From Pseudozyma flocculosa PF-1 (Eukaryota; Basidiomycota; Ustilaginomycetes; Ustilaginales; Ustilaginaceae), in contig NW_006920884.1 of assembly GCF_000417875.1 (NCBI RefSeq), positions 377,247 through 441,246 of the forward strand: a stretch of DNA of 64,000 bases, given 5' to 3'. The notes beneath the pieces were generated by a model, which saw only the letters and a program-made list of their open reading frames with translations, made no database searches and was not told the origin of the DNA. Position 1 is the stretch's first letter. Every line of letters starts with the position of its first letter. Shown here piece after piece: positions 32,561 through 42,007 of this stretch. Both the position numbers and the translations under genes were made by a program.

Positions 32561-32920
32561 CCGAGGGGGAAGAGGAGAGCAGCAAGAGGCCGAGGATCGA
32601 AGGCAGAGGAAGGCCTGGGGAAGCTCCGGTGGAGACGGGTGGGCAGCGTGGGTCGGGGCTTGGCCCCCCGCGTCTTTGCCCTGGCTTGGCCTGGCCTGGC
32701 CTGGCCTGGCCTGGCTCGCTCTCATTTGGTCTGTTCTGCCTGACAGCCAGGCAGGGCTCAGCGCGGCGTCGGCGGAATCACGGTACGCCTTCCAGATCAA
32801 GCAAGCAGGCAGGCCAGGCCACGCTCGACTTGAGGCGTGGGGGCAGGCACCGCGGCGGAAAAGGCGACTCTTGGCTGGACCTGCCTGGCCTGGCCCCGGG
32901 TCGAAGCTCGAGAAGCGAAC

Positions 32921-32948
32921 GCCTGCCTGCCTGCCTGCCTGCCTGCCT
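32921..32948. repeat. (GCCT)7 microsatellite
   Basis: Seven perfect GCCT units, followed 50 bases later by degenerate CCTTG/CCTG repeats to about 33045. Confidence 0.88.
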
Positions 32949-33394
32949 GTTGTCTGTCCGCGCCGTGCAGCCTGGCCTGCCCTGCCTTGCCTTGCCTTGC
33001 CTGCCTCTTGCCTGCCTCTTGCCTGCCCTGCCCTGCCTGCTGGGTCGCCGCTGTTCCAGCCAGAGGCAGGGAGGGAGCAAGAGTAGTCGGGCACCAGCAG
33101 CACCTGCGCCCCGATTCAGCTCACCAGCAAACCTAAGCCTACTCTGGTGCCCAACCGAGTCAAAGGGGGTTGGGGGCAGACCCCTGCCTGCTGCTCATGC
33201 CCAGTCCCCAGCCAGGCTCCTTCGCGGCGCTGTACGCTCAGCTTGGCCAGGCCGTCTGCCTGCGCGCCTGCCTGCGCGCCTTTGCGACGGAGGCCTGGCC
33301 ACGTCGGACTACCGCCACGGACTTTGTCGCCGTCGCCGCTGCCAGCCGTCCATTGTCGCGCGCCACGTCTTCGGAGGGATCAAGGCTGAAGGCT

Positions 33395-33396
<2 letters not shown>

Positions 33397-33443
<47 letters not shown>

Positions 33444-33444
33444 C
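33397..33444. repeat. (CTGC)12 microsatellite
   Basis: Twelve perfect CTGC units, the longest tetranucleotide tract in the window. Confidence 0.92.
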
Positions 33445-36425
33445 TCGCTCGGCCGCAAGAGGTAAGAGGCTGCAGGCGGGCGTCGGGCACCGCCGTCGAG
33501 ATCGGCCAGCCGGTCGGCGGCAAGGATGCAGCGTCGTCGAGGCGGGTCGACCATTGCTCGAGAACGCGTACTCGCGCTCGCGGCCAGGCCAGGTCCTGGC
33601 GTTGGATCTGTATGGTGGTGGCCGGTAGAGCCCTACAGTACCTGCCACGCTTGGCTCCATCAACAGCCGCATGGCCCCTTCAACTTCGATCGGCCCCCCC
33701 TCCCCCTGGCCTGACTCCCGCCGTCAAATATATTGGACATCTACGCGCCAGGCTGCGCCAGACCGCTGATGGTGCCGAGGGACGATTGCGCACGGAAGAT
33801 AGATCGCTCACCTGATCGGATTGCTCTTCAGGTCGGGCCTGCTCTGGCACCCTGCGCGTTGAGGACGGGGGATCAAGAATGGGGAGCATCATCAGAGGTC
33901 GCACGCTCGCAGCGCGGTCTATTCCGGTTGGCCTGGCGCTGCGCGGCCCGGCGCTGCGGCGACTTGACGCGCGAGGATCGCGCCTGACGACGGGGCACGG
34001 GCACGGGATCGAAGGCCTTCTTGGCCGCGAGTGCTGCAACCGAGCTCCGCGATCATCTGGCATTGCCTGCCTGGCCAGCCTGCACCGCCTTCCGTCGCTC
34101 GCTTCCACCCATCGATGGACCCGGGCATCCGCTGCGCTTTCGCTCGTTCGCAGAAGGTTCCCATCCTGTCCTTCGCCATGCATCCTATGTGGTCGTCCGA
34201 GGCGGTCAAACAAGGACCGGCCGATGTTCGTCGATGAGCTTGCAGAGCAGGTGCAAGAACGCGTACTTGTACATACGTGCTCTTTTGGGAACCGCCTCGC
34301 TTGTCCCCCCGGGTCGAATCTTGCTACCGTACTGCGGGCCGAGGCAGAATGCCGGGGACAGTCGAAGCAGGCCTCACCTCGGCAGGGCCATCATCCTTCC
34401 TGGACCGGCGCTCGCTCCTACAGCAGGCCGCCCTCGCGCTGCGCTCTCGTGGGGTCAACATGGGGGATCCGCTTAACACGAGACGAAGAGGAAGATCGTC
34501 AGAAGAAGAGGGAGAGAGGGGGAGAGGGAGACCGGCGGAGAGGCAGAGACACGGAGAGACTTCAGAGGCAGGGAGCTCAGAGTTCGCACAGCCAAGCAAG
34601 GCACCTCGCATGACAGCGCCTGCGCCCCACCTACCTGGCTGAGCCTTCCAGAGCTCGTCTTGTCTCTCGGGCCGTCGTTGACCACCTAGTCGGTAATCGA
34701 GGCACCTTCCTCGAGCCTCCCTGGACCATGGTGGCGCATGGCTGCCGTTCGCCATGGCAGGCAGCGGGTCGCGAGTGCCTACCGCAACACAGCAAGCAAG
34801 CTAAGGAAACGGTGGACGGGCGGACTTGGGATCCGATCGCCCTGCATCCGGCGACTTCTTTCGGGCCGATCCGCCTGCTCCTCGGCCGTGCGTGCGTGCT
34901 TGCTTGCCCGGCCTGGCCCCGCTCTCGTGTCGATGGAGCCGTCGTCGTCGGCGGGACCCGCCGCATGCCTGGTCTGGCCTGGCCGAGGTCCTGCCCCCCG
35001 GCTGCGCGTGCACTGCCACAACGCGCGACTCACCAGGAACGCGCCACTGATGTCTCTCGGCGGCGGGAAGGCCGATCGAGGCTAGGGAAATAGAAGAAGC
35101 GCAGAACGGCTGGCCTGGCCAGGCCACGCCGGAGATCGGGCAAGTGGCGAAGCGCAGCGCAGCGCCGGGATGCGCAGAGCGTGCGCCAAGGCAGGTATCG
35201 TCGCAGCGCCTTGCAGCGGAGCGGACGGCCGATGATCCGGACGTTCTCAAAGATGCATGGCGGCGGCGGCGAGCGAGTCGGCGTGGGCGGCGGAGCGGCA
35301 AAGAGGAGCAAGCTAAGCGGCTGAAGCTACCGCGGGGCTGTTCGCCTTGACCTGGCTGGCCCTTTGAATCTTGGATGCCTCGGTCGCGAGCAAAAGAGGA
35401 CGTCTGGCGGTCGGGAGTGCGAGGGCCGTGGTGCCTAAGGTGACGGGACCTCCGACGTCGGCATCTATCCACTCTCTACTCGCTGTGTGTGGCGAACCAT
35501 GTGCCGCTCGGCCGCAGGGGCAGGCGTGGCAGCAGAGAGCGTCCCTCGCCGTTGTCGGCACGCTTGTTCGACGAGGCTGGGCGACGACAGGTAACTTTAG
35601 GGCTGAGTGCGGGACCCGACTGACGCCAAGGTCGGGCGGGGCAGCTGGTCCCGCCTGGCCCGAACCTCGGCGACGGGCTCAGCGGCATCAATGAAAAGGT
35701 GCGCCGCTCTTTTGTCGTCGGAAGGAGTCGTGTGGGCCGCCATCTGCCGCCTGCCTGGGTCGCTGTGCCAGGTCCGGGTCGCTGGGAACAGGGCGCAATG
35801 TCGATCCCTCCCTTGCTCACATGGTACGGTGACTCCGGAGGTCATCGCCCTGAGCCGGCCAGGTCGTCGCCACCGGGCACGTGTCTGTGCCGCCAGGGTG
35901 CGGCTCCAAGGCGCTAGGACGTCGAGCAACCCCACCCTCCGCCGACGCGGCCAGCGCGCCAATCCGCACGCTGAGAGCGCCAGAACCCTGCTCCGTACAT
36001 CATAATGTCCAAGCAGAGCTGCACGGGTTCGGCGGCGGGCGAGAGGTGAGGCGACGATGGCGCGGGGCGGTGGCAGGAGGCAAAGGTGAGTGCGGGAGGA
36101 GGTGGGCCAACTCGGCCTGCTTGGACTGCGAACGTGGCGCCCGAGCTCGGATCCGGTCGCGGCCATGTACCGCCAGGCCTGGCGGAAATGAGTCACCGGC
36201 ACGGGGCCGAGAAGAAAGGCGGGCAGGCGGGCGCTCCCCGGGCCTGCCGCTGCTGCTGCTTCATGCGCACGGCCGGCCTTCGCACCGAGGCCAGCACCGA
36301 CCGGGCCTTGGCTGGCAGACTGACACTTCGCACTCGACTCCCAACCCATCCCCCCCTCTCAACCATCCTCGCCTCTTTCCAACCTCACTACTCCTGTCCC
36401 CGCACGACGCAGCAGCAGCAGCAGC

Positions 36426-38425
36426 ATGAAATATCTCAGCACAAGAGGCGGCGACGAGCGGCTCACCTTTGAGCAGGTGAGTACGGTGCGACGGCGGCCT
36501 CCGCCTTGGGCACGTATGATGGACCGCCGCTGACGCTGTCCCTCCTCGCCCGCTCGCTCGACTCTGCCCCGCAACCCCGTCTCGGACGGTCGTCTTGTCT
36601 GCCTTGCCTCGCTGCCGCTGCCGCTGCCGCTGCGCTTCTCGTCATCCAGGCGGTCCTGACCGGCCTGGCCCCGAATGGTGGCCTCTACATCCCCGCCGAG
36701 GTGCCGCAGCTCCCTTCGGACTGGCAGACCCAGTGGGCCTCGATGAGCTTCTCGGAGCTCTCGTTCCAGGTCCTCTCGCTCTACATCCCCACGGACGCGG
36801 CCCAGGGCGGCATCCCGTCCGACGACCTGCGCCAGCTCATCGACAAGTCGTACGCCACCTTCCGCCACCGCGACACGACGCCGCTGGTGCGCCTCGACGA
36901 GCGCGAGTGGTGCCTCGAGCTGTGGCACGGTCCCACGTTTGCCTTCAAGGACGTCGCCCTCCAGCTCCTCGGAAACCTCTTCGAGTACTTCCTCCAGCGC
37001 AGGAACCGCGGCAAGGTCGGCAACGAGCGCGAGAAGCTCACCATCGTCGGCGCCACCAGCGGCGATACGGGCAGCGCCGCCATCCAGGGCGTGCGCTCCA
37101 AGGAGGACATCTCAATCTTTATCCTCCACCCAAAGGGCCGCGTCAGCCCCATCCAAGAGGCCCAGATGACGACGGTGCTCGACGAAAACGTGCACAACGT
37201 CGCCGTCGAGGGCACCTTTGACGACTGCCAGGACATTGTCAAGGCCCTCTTTTCCGACGCCGAGTTCAACGCCGCCCACCGCCTCGGCGCCGTCAACTCG
37301 ATCAACTGGGCGCGCATCCTGGCCCAGATCGTCTACTACTTTTCCGCCTACTTCCAGTTCCGCCGCCAGCTCGGCCTCGCGCCCTCGGACCCAGCGCCGC
37401 GCGACCTCGAGTTTGTGGTGCCCACCGGCAACTTTGGCGACATCCTCGCCGGCTACTACGCCAAGCGCATGGGCCTGCCCGCCGCCAAGCTCGTCGTGGC
37501 CACCAACGAAAACGACATTCTCCAGCGCTTCTGGACCAGCGGCCGCTACGAAAAGTCGAGCGGCGGCGGCGGCAACAGCGGCAGCAGCGGCAACGCCAGC
37601 AGCGGTGCGACGTCGGCCCAGACGGCGCCGGTCGAGGGCTCCTCGGACGGCGCCCAGCAGCAGCAGCACGACGGCGGCGTCAAGGCCACCCTCTCGCCGG
37701 CCATGGACATCCTCGTCTCGTCCAACTTTGAGCGGCTGCTGTGGTACATCGCCTACGAGTCGCAGCAGCAGCAGCAGTCGGCAGCGGCGTCGGCGGGCGG
37801 ATCGAGCCAGAGTCAGGGCCAGGCGGAGCGGGAAGCGGCGGCGGGCCGACAGCTGGCCGAGTGGATGGCGTCGCTCAAGGCCGAGGGGCGGTTGGAGGTC
37901 GACGCGGCGCAGCTGGCGCTGGCGCAGCGCGATTTCGAGGCCGAGCGCGTGAGCGACGGCGAGATCCGCACGACGGTGCTCGAATACTTTGAGCGCCAGC
38001 CGACAGCGCACTACGCCAAGGGCAGCTACCTCATCGACCCGCACAGCGCCGTCGGGTTCAAGGCGGCGCACAATGTCGTGGCCAAGCGCAGCAGCGCCGG
38101 CGACGCGTCGAGCTCCTCGACGACGACCGCGCGCCCGCACCAGGTGGTGCTTTCGACGGCGCACCCGGCCAAGTTTGCAGAGGCCGTCACGACGAGCCTC
38201 GAGTCGGCGGGCGCCCAATTCGACTTTGAGCGCGACGTCCTGCCCGCCGAGATGGTCGGGCTGCTCGAGAGGGAGAGGAGGGTGATTGAGGTCAAGGCAA
38301 ACGAGGGCGGGAAACGCGGCCTCGACGCCCTCATCCACTCGACAAAGAGGGTCGTAGAGGCCCAGGCACAGGTCGTAAAGGCCCGCACAGCCGCCGCCGC
38401 TGGCGCCAACACGGCGAGCATCTAG
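36426..38425 (+). CDS. THR4: THR4 threonine synthase
   Basis: Two exons, 36426-36476 and 36650-38425, 608 residues. The short first exon codes MKYLSTRGGDERLTFEQ, the standard N-terminus, and the splice continues AVLTGLAPNGGLYIP. The PLP lysine is K117 in GPTFAFKDVALQLL; the phosphate-binding segment is VGATSGDTGSAAIQG; later motifs are VPTGNFGDILAGYYAKRMGL and ILVSSNFERLLWY. It converts O-phosphohomoserine to threonine, the last step of threonine synthesis, in the cytosol. Fungal enzymes are near 510-530 residues. Extra length comes from a Gly/Ser/Gln stretch directly before KATLSPAMDILVSSN (about 37556-37680), a second Gln/Ser/Ala stretch (about 37760-37845) and a Ser/Thr run (about 38090-38135), all in loops. 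A downstream ATG at 36506 lies within the intron and is not favoured. Confidence 0.95.
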
Positions 38426-38910
38426 AGAGCGAGATCCGCGCGTCCCCGCCGCCTCGCCCCGCCCCGCGCCGTCGGCACGGAAGGTCGTCAGCCGGCGATG
38501 CCGAGGACTCCGCCCCGTCTTTCCCGCCATTGTCGTCGAATGCAATGCCAAGACATAGAGGTCCGACAGAGAGCTGCCCCGGCCGGCTGCGCGCCATGCT
38601 GTGCTGTGCTGTGCTGTGCTGTGCTGCGCTGTGCTGTGCTGTGCTGCGCTGTGCTGTGCTGTGCTGCGCTGCGCTGTGATTCTGATGCTGTTACTGGTGT
38701 TGGAGTCGGTATTTATGCTGCGAGTACGTTAGCGTATTAGACGGTATGAGAGGTGGTCTACAGTGGTGCTACGTCGCGTCGAGCGCAGCCGACAAGACGG
38801 TAGCGCAGGTCGATGCGGAGTATAGTGCGAGGAAGCAGGGGATGGGCCCGTGCCATCCCGCGCGGAGGGGCGCTGTCCGTGCGGGGCCGCCATCGTCGAC
38901 GGCAGCGTCA
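38426..38910. other. Convergent intergenic region after THR4
   Basis: About 480 bases between two 3' ends. It contains the TGTGC pentanucleotide array. No gene is seen. Confidence 0.55.
38597..38679. repeat. TGTGC pentanucleotide array with higher-order TGCGC variants
   Basis: About sixteen 5-nt units. A TGCGC variant replaces TGTGC at regular spacing, so part of the array has a 20-nt higher-order period of three TGTGC plus one TGCGC. Confidence 0.9.
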
Positions 38911-41349
38911 TCACGCCCACCGAGCGTGGGCCCGTTCGTCCTCGGTCTTGACGAGCGGCGGGGGGCTAGATGCGCGGAGCGGCCGACTCTCGGCCTCAGC
39001 GACCGACGGTGCGGGGGCGGTTGCTGGACCCGGGTCGGGCTGTTCCTCCTTCCTCGTCCACACCATGTGCCGCGGTTGTCCGCCATTCTGCTGCCCGCGG
39101 GAATCCGGGGCGGATCGATGCCCCCGCGGCGGCGACGAGGGTCGAGAGCCAGAGCGCGGCGTGGGACGGGATGCCGATGGCGGATTGTGGTTCGGCTGCG
39201 AGGAGCTCGACAGGTGCGGACTGTAGGTACGCGAAGACGCCGACGAGGGGCGCCTGTCCCGCGAGCCCCGAAAAGGCTGCTGCGAGTCCCTCGAGTCGTA
39301 GGCACATCGACTGTCGCCAGAGCCGCGGTGGTCTCCATGATCGTTAGGCTGCTCGCGGCGGCCTCGCGGCGTACGTCGGCGTTGGTGCCCGGATGGTGAC
39401 GGCCGGTCGTAGGGCCCCGGAGAGGGTCGACTGCGGAGGTTGCGCGACGGCGTGCCCCCCTGGCGAGGATGCTGGGACGGTGAACCCTGATCGAGAGGCC
39501 GGCGCGGCAACGTCGAGGGCCTATCGTCGAGGCGCCAAGATGGGAAGGCAGAGGGCGCGCGCGGCAGCGGCTGCGGCTGCGACGGGCCCAGAGGCACAAA
39601 GTTGGCCGAGGAGCCAAAGATGGGCAGCGGCCGTGGTGGCAGACCCGGTGGCCTGGGCGGCAGTCGGCTCCGATTCGGCGAGTCGACTGGGGGTTCGGTC
39701 ATGGGCCTGCGCCGATTCTCCCGCTGCTGCTGCTGCTGCTGCCCGTGCCCGCCACGGTCATGGGAGGCAAAGTCGGATCGACGGCTCAGCAGCTCGGGTG
39801 CCACCGGACGGGCCGCCTGGACCGGTTCGCGGCGCGTTGCGGCCTCGTCTCGAGACGTCGACGGAACCGGCGAGGACGCGGTCAGGTCCAGCGGCGACAG
39901 GCGCGCCGGGGCGACCCGCGGCGGAGCAGGCAAGGGCGGTGTCTCGACAGACACGTCCGACGCTGCAGAGGACGACGACGACGAGGATGAGTCTGACGAG
40001 GGTTCCGGCGATGCCGCCTTGCGCTTTCTGCTTGCCGGGGCTGTTGCTGGAGCTGCCCCTGAGCCTGCTGCTGCGCGGATGACCGGGGGCCGTGCCGGCG
40101 AGCTGGACCGCTGCGACTGCTGCCGCTGCTGCTGCTGCTGCCGTGGCCTCTGCACCTGCTGCGGTCTGCCTTGCTCCATATGTTGCGTTGGCGCTTGCTG
40201 CTGCGGTCGTTGCGGCGCTTGCTGCTGCGGTCGTTGCGGCTCCTGCTGCTGCTGTCGTTGCTGTTGTCGCTGCTGCTGCGCCTGTTGTCGCTGCTGCTCC
40301 TCTTGCTCCTGCTGCTCGCGCTGCCGCTTGGCCTGCTTCTTGGCCTGCTTTCTGGCCGCCTTTTCCTGCGCCGCCTGCTCCTCTTGCTGCTTCTGCTTCT
40401 GCAGCTCCTCCATCTCGAGCAGCTGGCGCGTCGTCGGTGGGAAGAGAAAGTCGAAAGCCTCGGGGATGTGGGTGCCCGTGCTGCGGCTGATGCGCACCAC
40501 GCCCGAGACGCGCGTGGTGAGCGCGTCCTTGGAGCGGCCGACAAACAGCTGGCCCTTGGTCCCCTTGTCGCCCCACTCGGACATGAGGATGCCAAAGATG
40601 CGCGAGCGCTCCGAAATGTACTTTTTGGTGCGGTCGACGGGCGTGCGCTTGAGGATGTCGTCGAGCTTCTGGAAGAGGAGGCGGTGGGTCTTGGCGTCCC
40701 AGTGCTTGCGCGAGCCGCTCTTGCTGTCGACGGCCATCGACTTGAGCATGCTCCACGCGTGGCGCTCCTGCTCCGAGGCGTTGGCGCTCGTCGCCTGCCG
40801 CAGCTGCGGCGCGACGCTCTTGCCGAAGCCTGCGGGGGCCGGTGTCGGAGCCCGGGTCTGGACGCTGCGCAGGTGGTGCGACGACGGCCCGGCCTCGGCG
40901 CTCTGTGCGCTTCGCTCCGCCTCCTCCATCTCCCGCCGCAATCGCTTCCGCTGCTTCTTGCTGAGCTGGATCGTCTGGGGCGGCTCGGACGTCGGCTCGG
41001 ACGGTGCGGAGTCAGGCTGGGGACCGTCATCCTCGGGCTCGAGCAGCTGCATGCTGACCTCGTCTTCGTCTGCCTCTGAGCCCTGCGCCGAGTGTCGTGC
41101 GGGCTTCGAGGGGGTCGGGGCGGAGCTCTTGGCGAAGACGACCTGGCCCGAGCCGGCGGCGGCGCTCCAGATGGATTCGTCGACCTCCCATAGGTCCTCG
41201 TTTGCCTCTTGGATGTACAGCCGTACCTCTTTGGGCGGACATTCTAGGCGGGCGCCGGCGATCTTCTGGATCTCGCGGTACTCCTTTGTCGGATCGGCGA
41301 GGACCTTGCCGTGCTCGCCGCAGTCGATCCTGAGCCAGGCCGGGGGCAT
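38911..41349 (-). CDS. Unknown Gln/Ser/Pro-rich protein with two conserved-looking segments
   Basis: A single exon of 812 residues, start ATG at 41349. I do not recognise the family. The first ~75 residues (MPPAWLRIDCGEHGKVLADP, then EVRLYIQEANEDLWEVDESI) look like a small ordered domain, possibly a beta-grasp fold. Residues about 185-320 are also ordered-looking: ASEQERHAWSMLKSMAVDSK, THRLLFQKLDDILKRTPVDR, RIFGILMSEWGDKGTKGQLF and THIPEAFDFLFPPTTRQLLE. After this a long Lys/Arg/Gln helix (AARKQAKKQAKRQREQQEQE) merges into poly-Gln repeats QQQAPQRPQ, then a Ser/Pro/Arg-rich tail of 400 residues to the end. A KKQRKRLRREMEE segment near residue 137 could be a nuclear signal. Function unknown. 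Confidence 0.75.
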   Translation of the reverse strand: MPPAWLRIDCGEHGKVLADPTKEYREIQKIAGARLECPPKEVRLYIQEANEDLWEVDESIWSAAAGSGQVVFAKSSAPTPSKPARHSAQGSEADEDEVSMQLLEPEDDGPQPDSAPSEPTSEPPQTIQLSKKQRKRLRREMEEAERSAQSAEAGPSSHHLRSVQTRAPTPAPAGFGKSVAPQLRQATSANASEQERHAWSMLKSMAVDSKSGSRKHWDAKTHRLLFQKLDDILKRTPVDRTKKYISERSRIFGILMSEWGDKGTKGQLFVGRSKDALTTRVSGVVRISRSTGTHIPEAFDFLFPPTTRQLLEMEELQKQKQQEEQAAQEKAARKQAKKQAKRQREQQEQEEQQRQQAQQQRQQQRQQQQEPQRPQQQAPQRPQQQAPTQHMEQGRPQQVQRPRQQQQQRQQSQRSSSPARPPVIRAAAGSGAAPATAPASRKRKAASPEPSSDSSSSSSSSAASDVSVETPPLPAPPRVAPARLSPLDLTASSPVPSTSRDEAATRREPVQAARPVAPELLSRRSDFASHDRGGHGQQQQQQRENRRRPMTEPPVDSPNRSRLPPRPPGLPPRPLPIFGSSANFVPLGPSQPQPLPRAPSAFPSWRLDDRPSTLPRRPLDQGSPSQHPRQGGTPSRNLRSRPSPGPYDRPSPSGHQRRRTPRGRREQPNDHGDHRGSGDSRCAYDSRDSQQPFRGSRDRRPSSASSRTYSPHLSSSSQPNHNPPSASRPTPRSGSRPSSPPRGHRSAPDSRGQQNGGQPRHMVWTRKEEQPDPGPATAPAPSVAEAESRPLRASSPPPLVKTEDERAHARWA

Positions 41350-42007
41350 GTTGGGCGAATGAGGGCCGTGGCCGCGATGACGGCGGCTCGGGGTGGCGCA
41401 AGGTCAAGTCAGCCGGCCACCCTCCGGGTAGGGGACGTATGTCGCGGAGCTGGTCGGTCAAAAGAGGGCGATAGCCGTTGCTGAGCAGCCGTCTGCCTCC
41501 TAGGGAGCCATGGGGCGGGACTGTGAAGCAGCAACTCGAGACGCAGCGGGAAATGAGTGGTGAAGGGTGGGGGTGGGAGGAGATGAAGGTGAAGGGCCAA
41601 TGCGAAGGTGGCGAGGGGTCCAAGCCCTCTAGCCCTCTAGCCCTCTAGCCCTCTGGCCCGCCAGCCGGCCAACCCGCCAGCCTTTGCGGCCATTTTTGTC
41701 CTCAATTTTTTGAAGGCTTCGCAAGTGGAGTCCGCCGCCCACTCAGCAGCCAGCCTGGCCCTCGAAGGCACGCCGCTGGCCAGCTCCATCGCACACTTCC
41801 TCGCAGACACCCCTGCCTGTCGACGGCACCGGTCCAGCCGCAACACCAACGTGGCGCACATAGCGCACGACTCGGCGGCTTCCGTGAAACAAAGAGACCC
41901 TGGCATTACGAGACCGAGCAAGCGATGTGGGAACCATACAGCAGGCGGGAAATGAGGCGCGCCAGAAGGGACCTGAACGAGGGGTGAAGGGCCGGGCAGG
42001 ACCGACG
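41350..42007. other. Intergenic region, promoter side of the Gln-rich gene
   Basis: About 660 bases. It holds four head-to-tail AGCCCTCT units at 41623-41654 followed by GCCCGCCAGCC-type sequence. No gene is seen. Confidence 0.5.
41623..41654. repeat. (AGCCCTCT)4 tandem repeat
   Basis: Four perfect 8-nt units. It does not match a TTAGGG/CCCTAA telomere. Confidence 0.88.

Larger units (their letters stand above)
32033..36425. other. 4.4 kb gene-free divergent region, FMN1 / THR4, rich in CTGC and GGT repeats
   Basis: The longest gene-free stretch in the window. I find no family motif, splice chain, tRNA or transposon end on either strand. It holds a (GGT)15 tract, several CTGC/GCCT tetranucleotide tracts, GGCCTGGCCTGG arrays (32682-32715, 32880-32895, 34975-34990, 35110-35125) and CAGCAG runs. 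Frames that stay open across it translate to poly-Trp/Gly or Leu-Pro-Ala-Cys repeats, direct products of the microsatellites. Confidence 0.55.

Noticed and set aside
32449..33465. 338-codon open frame with poly-Trp and Leu-Pro-Ala-Cys repeats
   Set aside because: Direct translation of (GGT)n and (CTGC)n microsatellites, not a gene.
36477..36649. Alternative THR4 start at the ATG at 36506 within the intron
   Set aside because: The spliced start MKYLSTRGG matches the universal threonine synthase N-terminus; the intronic frame would lose it and adds an unrelated Ala/Leu stretch.
41623..41654. AGCCCTCT repeats as possible interstitial telomere
   Set aside because: Unit does not match fungal TTAGGG-type telomeres and only four copies exist.
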